Shown here in pieces: positions 5,842-10,980 of a DNA stretch of 10,980 nt. The DNA is from Verrucomicrobiota bacterium (GTDB lineage Bacteria; Verrucomicrobiota; Verrucomicrobiia; Chthoniobacterales; JAFAMB01), in NCBI GenBank assembly GCA_019236035.1, contig JAFAJU010000609.1:1-10980 (forward strand), in the 5' to 3' direction. Under the pieces are notes generated by a model that was not told where the DNA came from, made no database searches, and saw only the letters and a program-made list of their open reading frames with translations. Position 1 is the first letter of the stretch; each line of letters starts with the position of its first letter. Made by a program: the position numbers and the translations under genes.

Positions 5842-7542
5842 ATGCCAAAATATATGAAAGCGAATTCCTCCTACAGCCCCCGTGAGTATTCAGGACCGGT
5901 GTTGGACGGCCCGGAAAGGGCTCCGAGCCGCGGAATGTTATATGCCGTTGGCTTCAAAAAGGAGGACTTCCAGAAATCAATCGTCGGCGTGGCCTCCACC
6001 TGGAGCATGGTGACTCCGTGCAACATGCATATCGACCAGTTAGCCAGGGAGGCGGCTAAAGGTATCGATGGAGCAGGCGGGAAGTCGATCATCTTCAACA
6101 CAATCACGGTTTCGGACGGCATTTCGATGGGGACCGAAGGTATGAAATACTCTCTGGTCTCCCGGGAGGTGATCGCAGACTCGATTGAGACGGTTGCCGG
6201 TTGCGAGGGGTTCGATGGGTTGGTTGCGATCGGTGGTTGCGACAAAAACATGCCGGCCTGCCTGATTGCGCTGGCACGTTTGAACCGGCCGGCGGTCTTT
6301 GTTTATGGAGGAACAATCCTGCCGGGTTGTATCAACGATCGGAACCTGGACATCGTATCAATCTTTGAAGCGGTCGGCGCGCATTCGACGGGCAAGCTTT
6401 CGGATCAAGAACTGGAACAAGTGGAATCGTGTGCGATCCCAGGACCGGGTTCTTGTGGAGGAATGTACACAGCTAATACCATGGCCTCCGCGATCGAGGC
6501 CCTCGGGATGAGTTTACCCAATAGCTCCGCCCAGGCAGCGGTTTCCAAAGAAAAGCTGGCTGACTCGGCGTCTGCCGGCGCCGCCGTGCTGGATTTGATC
6601 AAACGAGGTATTCGCCCGTCAGACGTCATGACAAAGGAAGCTTTTGAGAACGCAATGACCGTCGTCATCGCGCTCGGCGGTTCTACCAATGCTGTTCTGC
6701 ACCTTCTCGCGATGGCTCATGCCGCCGGCATCAAGCTGAAGCTGGATGATTGGACACGAATTGGAAAAAAGGTTCCGGTGTTGGCTGACCTCAAGCCGAG
6801 CGGCAAACATGTCATGTGGGAACTCGTTCAGATCGGCGGAATCATGCCGCTCATGAAGACGCTTCTGGAGGCAGGTCTCCTGCGTGGCGACTGCCTGACC
6901 GTGAGTGGTAAAACGCTGAAGGGAAATCTCACGGGTGTGAAACCGTACCCGAAGGGTCAGTCCATTATCCGGAGTTTCGCGGATCCGATCAAACCGGATA
7001 GCCATCTGGTCGTTCTCTATGGCAATTTGGCTCCGGAAGGAGCTGTGGCCAAGATCTCGGGCAAGGAAGGGCTCCGGTTTGAGGGAAAGGCGCGCGTATT
7101 TGAATCTGAAGAGAAAGCGCTCCGAGCTATCCTCGACGATAAAATCAAGAAAGGGGATGTGATCGTCATTCGCTATGAAGGTCCGAAAGGGGGGCCGGGA
7201 ATGCGCGAGATGCTGGCTCCGACATCCGCGATCATGGGCAAAGGTCTAGGGAAAGATGTCGCTTTGATCACCGATGGAAGATTTTCTGGGGGCAGTCACG
7301 GATTTGTTATTGGGCATGTGACTCCAGAAGCGTTCACTGGTGGGCCGATAGCGATCGTCAAGAATGGTGATCCGATCGAAATTGATGGTGAGAAGAAGAC
7401 GATCACGCTCAATATTTCAAAAACCGAGCTCGCGGCGCGCCTTAAGCAATGGAAACAGCCAAAGCCGCGGTACGCTAAGGGTGTACTGGCAAAGTACGCT
7501 GAGCAGGTTAGCCCAGCCTCGCTAGGTGCGGTCACAGATTAG
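5842..7542 (+). CDS. ilvD: Dihydroxy-acid dehydratase
   Basis: Converts 2,3-dihydroxy-isovalerate and 2,3-dihydroxy-3-methylvalerate to the 2-keto acids in valine and isoleucine synthesis; a cytoplasmic iron-sulfur enzyme. The 566 residues are full length for the family. Cluster-ligand cysteines sit in PCNMHI (C60), GGCDKNMP (C133) and GPGSCGGMYTANTM (C205). The CDK triad also supplies the metal-binding Asp and Lys (134, 135). The late motif DGRFSGGSHGFVIGHVTPEA is the second ILVD/EDD signature. The frame is open upstream to 5704, but similarity to the family begins near SPREYSG, so ATG 5842 (or ATG 5854) is the likely start. No Shine-Dalgarno is visible. No other ilv gene is in the window. 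The related 6-phosphogluconate dehydratase (Edd) is less likely because the protein resembles IlvD throughout. Confidence 0.97.
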   Translation: MPKYMKANSSYSPREYSGPVLDGPERAPSRGMLYAVGFKKEDFQKSIVGVASTWSMVTPCNMHIDQLAREAAKGIDGAGGKSIIFNTITVSDGISMGTEGMKYSLVSREVIADSIETVAGCEGFDGLVAIGGCDKNMPACLIALARLNRPAVFVYGGTILPGCINDRNLDIVSIFEAVGAHSTGKLSDQELEQVESCAIPGPGSCGGMYTANTMASAIEALGMSLPNSSAQAAVSKEKLADSASAGAAVLDLIKRGIRPSDVMTKEAFENAMTVVIALGGSTNAVLHLLAMAHAAGIKLKLDDWTRIGKKVPVLADLKPSGKHVMWELVQIGGIMPLMKTLLEAGLLRGDCLTVSGKTLKGNLTGVKPYPKGQSIIRSFADPIKPDSHLVVLYGNLAPEGAVAKISGKEGLRFEGKARVFESEEKALRAILDDKIKKGDVIVIRYEGPKGGPGMREMLAPTSAIMGKGLGKDVALITDGRFSGGSHGFVIGHVTPEAFTGGPIAIVKNGDPIEIDGEKKTITLNISKTELAARLKQWKQPKPRYAKGVLAKYAEQVSPASLGAVTD

Positions 7543-7560
7543 CCGGTAGGGGCGCGCTCC

Positions 7561-7580
7561 CGCGCGACCGACGTCGCGCG
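7561..7580. repeat. GC-only hairpin downstream of ilvD
   Basis: The arms cgcgcga (7561-7567) and tcgcgcg (7574-7580) pair across a 6-nt loop, 18 bp after the ilvD stop codon. It sits within a longer alternating GC tract starting at 7551. It may help end the ilvD transcript, but no T-run follows. Confidence 0.5.
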
Positions 7581-7606
7581 TCTAAACACTGCGAACAGGG
7601 CCATTT

Positions 7607-7713
7607 GTGCGGGAAGGATGGTAGGGCGAGTCCCGCACCATTAGGTGTTGCCGGATTGGTCCTATATGTCTTATAAGTCGTATAGGTGTTATGTTTCATA
7701 TGGTGCGGGAAGG
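7607..7713. repeat. Intergenic palindromic repeat cluster between convergent genes
   Basis: The 11-mer gtgcgggaagg occurs twice in direct orientation (7607-7617 and 7703-7713). The segment tcccgcacca (7631-7640) can pair either with tgcggga (7608-7614) over 7 bp or with tggtgcggga (7701-7710) over 10 bp, so two alternative stems share a strand. Between them is an AT-rich palindrome: cctata (7661-7666), a central cttataag, and tatagg (7681-7686). It lies between the converging ilvD and PD-(D/E)XK genes, a typical place for REP/BIME-like elements. No gene was seen in 7543-7755. Confidence 0.6.
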
Positions 7714-7755
7714 GGCGAAGTCGGGAGCGTAGACCCTCTGGCGCCAGCACGCGGC

Positions 7756-8469
7756 TCACGGCAATTCCACCGGTCCGGGGTTCTGGGCCTTCATCGTTCG
7801 ACAGTCCTTGATGAGAACGGTCGTAGCAGCCTTTGCGATGCGCTCCAGCCATTGGCGCGTCTCAATCCCTGCGAATCGAGTTGGAACTAGCTTCTCAAAC
7901 AAGCCGCCATTTGCGTCAACCTCGAGCAGGCCCCAGCCAAGCGGGACTTCGCGCCGATCAACCAATTCGGGAGTCGTAACGAGATAGCGGAGGTTGCCAA
8001 GTCCGTATCGTGTGATCAGATCGAACTTTGTGTTTTCAAAGAGTTGGCGCTGAACTCGAACAATTTTCTGAATGGTTTGATTATAAGTTCGGTGATCGAT
8101 TTTAGTGAAATCGAAGGTCGCCCATTCCGGGAACAGCGAATCCGATGTTCGCAGAGAAGGATAGTGAGGAGCCAGCAGGCGCTCAAGCTGTTCCCGGCGA
8201 TCCTGAAGTGCGACCAAGTTTGTCTTAAGTTCGTGCTGGCGCCGGTTGTCCCGGAAAAGATCTGTCCGGCTCTGTTTGCACTCAAAAATAGCGACCATTG
8301 ATTCGCCCTGTGTGCGGTCCACACGAACTCCCGCGACATCGATGCGGTACGACGAACGCGGAGCGCGAACCTCCATCGCGCAACAACGGAAACCCCGGTC
8401 ATACGCCCAAAGGAAGGCTTGTTCCTTCAAGCGTCGATGTGTTTCCGACTCGCCGGTTCCTTGCCACAT
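7756..8469 (-). CDS. PD-(D/E)XK nuclease-fold protein, role unknown
   Basis: A cytoplasmic protein of 237 residues. The N-terminal domain (about 10-90) shows the restriction-endonuclease-like core: a helix with HRRLKEQAF, then E33, then D44 in RIDVAG, then E63 and K65 in IFECKQSRTDL. This E...D...ExK spacing fits a metal-dependent nuclease active site, as in MmcB/CoiA-like and other DNA-processing proteins. A basic, helical middle (68-150, rich in Arg, Gln and Lys) may bind nucleic acid. The C-terminal part repeats a beta-rich motif (YLVTTPEL, GWGLLEVDANG) often seen in proteins of this fold. The ATG at 8469 has a good AAGGTGA (8474-8480), and the gene lies 32 nt after the aminotransferase stop, so they are probably co-transcribed. 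No methylase, helicase or defence partner is visible in the window. The fold is likely; substrate and activity are unknown. Confidence 0.75.
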   Translation of the reverse strand: MWQGTGESETHRRLKEQAFLWAYDRGFRCCAMEVRAPRSSYRIDVAGVRVDRTQGESMVAIFECKQSRTDLFRDNRRQHELKTNLVALQDRREQLERLLAPHYPSLRTSDSLFPEWATFDFTKIDHRTYNQTIQKIVRVQRQLFENTKFDLITRYGLGNLRYLVTTPELVDRREVPLGWGLLEVDANGGLFEKLVPTRFAGIETRQWLERIAKAATTVLIKDCRTMKAQNPGPVELP

Positions 8470-8501
8470 CGATTCACCTTGCAGCGGAACGACCCACGGG
8501 A

Positions 8502-9581
8502 CTACGCCGAAGCCAGGCTCGCCGTGAGCGCTGCGAGAAGCGGCTTCATTGTTTCGACCGTCTCATCGCCCATGTTGGACACGCGGAACGTCTTCCCTTT
8601 GACTTTCCCATAACCGCCGTCGATTTGGAATCCGTGCTCCTCTCGGATTCGCTTGACGAAAGCCGCCACATCGATCTCCCGGTTGTTTCTGACGCACGTC
8701 AAAGTGACCGATCGATAGCCTTCTTGCGAAAAAAACTCGAATCCGTTGGCGTTCACCCATTCGTGCACCAGCCGGTTGGTCTGAGCGTGCCGTTCATACC
8801 TGTGCTCCAGTCCCTCGGCAAAAATTTCTCCCAGCTTCGATTGCAAAGCGTAGATGTGCGGGATGGCCGGAGTGCTTGGGGTCATAAATTCTTCGGCATT
8901 TTTCTTGAACTCAAGCAGATCAAAATAATAACCGCGGTCGCCAAGTTGGCTGGCGCGCTCAAAAGCTCGTTGCGAGGCCGAAAACAGGGACAAGCCCGGA
9001 GGCAGTGCCAGGGCCTTCTGGCTCCCTGTTAACATCAGGTCGATTCCAAGGTCGTCCATCGCGATCGGGAGCGCCGAAAACGAAGAGACTGTATCTACAA
9101 TAAACATTACATCAGGGTACTTGCGTACTACTTGACTGATCTCCTTCAGCGGATTCAGCACTCCAGTCGAAGTTTCGTTGTGGATTAGCGTGATCGCATC
9201 AAACTGTCCGGTCGCAAGCTGAGCGTTCACTTGGCCAGGGTCAATCGCCTTACCCCATTCCACTTGCAGCGGCTCAGCGCGTTTACCGCATCGCTTCGAA
9301 ACATCAAGCCACTTATCGGAAAAGGCGCCGCACATGCAGTTGAGGACGCCCTTGTTCACCAGATTCCTGATCGCACCTTCCATGATGCCCCAAGCCGAAG
9401 AAGTCGATAAAAACACCGGTTGCTGAGTTTCAAAGAGTTTCTGGAGGCCCGGGTACACAGCTCGATACAGTGCTTTGAAATCCGAACTACGGTGGCCAAT
9501 CATCGGCTGAGTCATTGCCGTTAAAGTCTTTGGCGATACTTCCACCGGCCCTGGAATGAATAGCTTGATTGTCTTAGTCAT
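8502..9581 (-). CDS. Class V PLP aminotransferase (alanine-glyoxylate/serine-pyruvate/phosphoserine group)
   Basis: A cytoplasmic aminotransferase of 359 residues, close to the 360-400 usual for this group. The opening LFIPGPVEVSPKTLTAM and GHRSSDF (29-35) are typical of the alanine-glyoxylate and archaeal/thermophilic-type phosphoserine aminotransferases. The cofactor lysine is K189 in TGSQKALALPPG, the pyridine-ring aspartate is D163 in IVDTVSSFSALP, and R333 in FRVSNMGD is a likely carboxylate binder. The start is ATG at 9581, supported by AAAGGT (9586-9591); the frame is open to a TTG at 9620, but that extension lacks a better RBS. It heads a probable two-gene operon with the nuclease-like gene. 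The true substrate (serine, phosphoserine, alanine or glyoxylate) cannot be read from the sequence; without a serA or serB neighbour, a serine-synthesis role is only possible. Confidence 0.92.
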   Translation of the reverse strand: MTKTIKLFIPGPVEVSPKTLTAMTQPMIGHRSSDFKALYRAVYPGLQKLFETQQPVFLSTSSAWGIMEGAIRNLVNKGVLNCMCGAFSDKWLDVSKRCGKRAEPLQVEWGKAIDPGQVNAQLATGQFDAITLIHNETSTGVLNPLKEISQVVRKYPDVMFIVDTVSSFSALPIAMDDLGIDLMLTGSQKALALPPGLSLFSASQRAFERASQLGDRGYYFDLLEFKKNAEEFMTPSTPAIPHIYALQSKLGEIFAEGLEHRYERHAQTNRLVHEWVNANGFEFFSQEGYRSVTLTCVRNNREIDVAAFVKRIREEHGFQIDGGYGKVKGKTFRVSNMGDETVETMKPLLAALTASLASA

Positions 9582-9646
9582 CAGTACCTTTGAATCTGGG
9601 AGGGCCATCGAGAAACTCAACTGAATATTGAGCGCGTTGGCGTACC

Positions 9647-9896
9647 AGAAGAGATCACACAGAGGTCGCAGAGGTCAGAGGAGGTCACAAAGGTTTTTAG
9701 AGGTAGGCTGAGAGCACCTCACGCACATTGGAGAAATCTGGCGCATCCAGAAAATCCGACGAAACCGTTTTTTCTCTGTTGGTTCCGCTCCGTGGTAGCA
9801 GCCACCGCTCAAGGGGTCCGCCCCGCCAGGACCAAGCGAACCTCTAAAACCTCTGTGACCTCTTCTGACCTTTGTGCCCTCTGTGTGATCTCTTCT
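9647..9896. repeat. Inverted-repeat element with arms of degenerate 9-10 bp units
   Basis: The arms 9647-9704 and 9840-9896 are imperfect reverse complements over about 57 bp, flanking 135 bp. Each arm consists of about five degenerate units with consensus near CACAGAGGT, in the same order in both arms. The centre (9705-9839) has a CG-rich stretch near 9810-9835 but no gene. With flanks, 9582-9918 is a 337-bp gap between the TPR gene and the aminotransferase, and the aminotransferase promoter must lie within it or upstream. It resembles a non-coding mobile or REP/MITE-like repeat. No target-site duplication was identified. Confidence 0.75.
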
Positions 9897-9918
9897 ACCC
9901 CGACACGCCGATATGCCC

Positions 9919-10980
9919 CTACTCCTGCCACAAAAAGTGTTCCAAGCGAAGGCGTGTAAGCCGTTCTTTCGCTTCCTCGGAACGAGCACCGCGGGTGTTC
10001 GCCAATTTTTCGTAAATTGCAGCAGCTGAACTCCATGAGCGGCGATCTTCGAGGATTTGCGCCGAATCGAAACCCGCCCGGAAAAACCAAAGTTGGTCAC
10101 CGCCGCCGCCTTCGACGGCTAGAACATCATAGTAGGTCGACAAGGCGTCATCCATCTTTCCCAGTTTTTCAAAGCATTTTCCTTTTTGATAGATGGCCTG
10201 TTGTTTCCATTCTATGGGTAAACCGTCGCTGGAGATGAGCATGTCAAACGTTTTGACTGCTTGTTCGTACAACTTCGGTTCATTCGCAGCCAGGGTAAAC
10301 AGCGCCTTGCCCTTTTCATCGAGGGCCTGATAGCGAATGTCTGCGGGCGGAGTCTGAGTCAGCAGATCGTCGAGCAATACGATTGCTTCCTTTTCTTGTT
10401 TCGTCTGACGCATCGTCGTCGCTTGTTCGAGGCGGGCCTGAAATCTCAGCGGGCCGCCCAGTTTGTACACCTCTTCGAATAGCGATATCGCACGATCTAC
10501 CGAAGCGGAGTTGAGGCTCTTCCGAGCCGCTTCCGCCGCTAGGAAAAGGGCGCTCTCTACCAGTGGCGAGTCGGGAGAGTCCTCTCCGACCAACTCGAAT
10601 TGCGTCTGCGCATTCGGAAAATCATTTTCCTTGAAATAGAGTTCACCAAGCTTCAACCGCACCTCGGCTTTGGAAGGTGAGTCCGGATACTTCTGAAGGT
10701 ACTCCTGTGCCAGCGTTTGCACCGCCCGGATATTTTGGGAAGGGTCATCGGCTGCCGCAAAAAACTTCAACCGGTCCGCTTGCTCATCGAGGACCTGATC
10801 GCTGCTGGAGATTTCACGGAGCGCCTGGCGTGTGCCGTTCAAATTGTGCGGTCGCTCCATCATGCGAATTTCCGCCTGCATCAGCCGGGCTTGGACTGCC
10901 TGCGGATAGCTCGGAAATTCCTGCAATAGCGTTTCAAGCGTTTCGTCAGCTGAGCCGTTTCCGGATTTCGCCTGAAACAA
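9919..10980 (-). CDS. TPR-repeat protein, 5' end beyond the window
   Basis: The gene enters from the right edge, so its N-terminus, and any signal peptide, is missing; the codon at 10980 is not its true start. The 353 visible residues are almost wholly helical, with repeated helix pairs of TPR type. Examples are AEVRLKLGELYFKENDFPNAQTQFELV, a unit near ALDEKGKALFTLA, and AIYQKGKCFEKLGKMDDALSTYY. Such arrays bind partner proteins; similar ones occur in outer-membrane assembly lipoproteins and in Tol-Pal or gliding-associated proteins. No catalytic motif was seen. The stop codon (9919-9921) lies 22 bp from the inverted-repeat element. The TPR call is sound; the cellular role is unknown. Confidence 0.85.
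   Translation of the reverse strand: MFQAKSGNGSADETLETLLQEFPSYPQAVQARLMQAEIRMMERPHNLNGTRQALREISSSDQVLDEQADRLKFFAAADDPSQNIRAVQTLAQEYLQKYPDSPSKAEVRLKLGELYFKENDFPNAQTQFELVGEDSPDSPLVESALFLAAEAARKSLNSASVDRAISLFEEVYKLGGPLRFQARLEQATTMRQTKQEKEAIVLLDDLLTQTPPADIRYQALDEKGKALFTLAANEPKLYEQAVKTFDMLISSDGLPIEWKQQAIYQKGKCFEKLGKMDDALSTYYDVLAVEGGGGDQLWFFRAGFDSAQILEDRRSWSSAAAIYEKLANTRGARSEEAKERLTRLRLEHFLWQE

Noticed and set aside
8298..9032. Plus-strand open frame of 244 codons
   Set aside because: Lies antisense to the aminotransferase and nuclease-like genes, both with clear family motifs; it is a shadow.
9647..9704. Possible CRISPR-like array
   Set aside because: Units are 9-10 bp and degenerate with no unique spacers, so they are tandem repeats and not CRISPR.
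9675..10100. Minus-strand open frame of 141 codons through the inverted-repeat element
   Set aside because: Made of repeat sequence and an out-of-frame part of the TPR gene; no domain is seen.

Overview
This window looks like chromosomal DNA of a free-living, moderately GC-rich bacterium. The gene types (ECF sigma factor with a membrane anti-sigma partner, CBS-type ClC, class V aminotransferase, TPR protein) and the palindromic intergenic repeats would suit the Verrucomicrobia (Chthoniobacterales-like soil lineages). That placement is an inference; no rRNA or other marker gene lies in the window. No phage, transposase, tRNA, rRNA or CRISPR array was seen.

Left half, minus strand. Transcription runs leftward from about 4590 through an ECF sigma factor (GTG start), an overlapping one-helix membrane protein that is probably its anti-sigma factor, and a gluconokinase only 6 nt further on. 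A 22-bp hairpin begins at the gluconokinase stop codon. A second unit follows: a PTS EIIA-type phosphocarrier protein (strong Shine-Dalgarno, possible promoter with an operator-like palindrome) and, 9 nt later, a ClC chloride channel/transporter with two CBS domains. Left of the ClC gene, 1-357 holds no credible gene but several inverted repeats. One is a perfect 21-bp inverted copy of the ClC 3' end.

Middle, plus strand. Divergent from the sigma operon are an unrecognised protein with an N-terminal membrane segment (4792-5472), a 119-codon thiolase relic with two large internal deletions (5477-5836), and a complete dihydroxy-acid dehydratase gene, ilvD (5842-7542), of branched-chain amino acid synthesis. 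A 213-bp intergenic cluster of GC-rich palindromes and an AT-rich repeat follows, where ilvD converges on the next operon.

Right part, minus strand. A partial TPR protein (9919 to the window edge) is followed by a 250-bp element made of two 57-58 bp inverted arms, each built from about five degenerate 9-10 bp units. Next come a class V PLP aminotransferase (alanine-glyoxylate/serine-pyruvate/phosphoserine aminotransferase group) and, 32 nt downstream, a PD-(D/E)XK nuclease-like protein of unknown role.

Most genes are ordinary metabolism or regulation. The points that stand out are the EIIA-ClC pair, gluconokinase inside an ECF sigma operon, the in-frame thiolase relic, the orphan nuclease-like protein, and the variety of inverted-repeat elements between genes. 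No clearly new multi-gene system was found.
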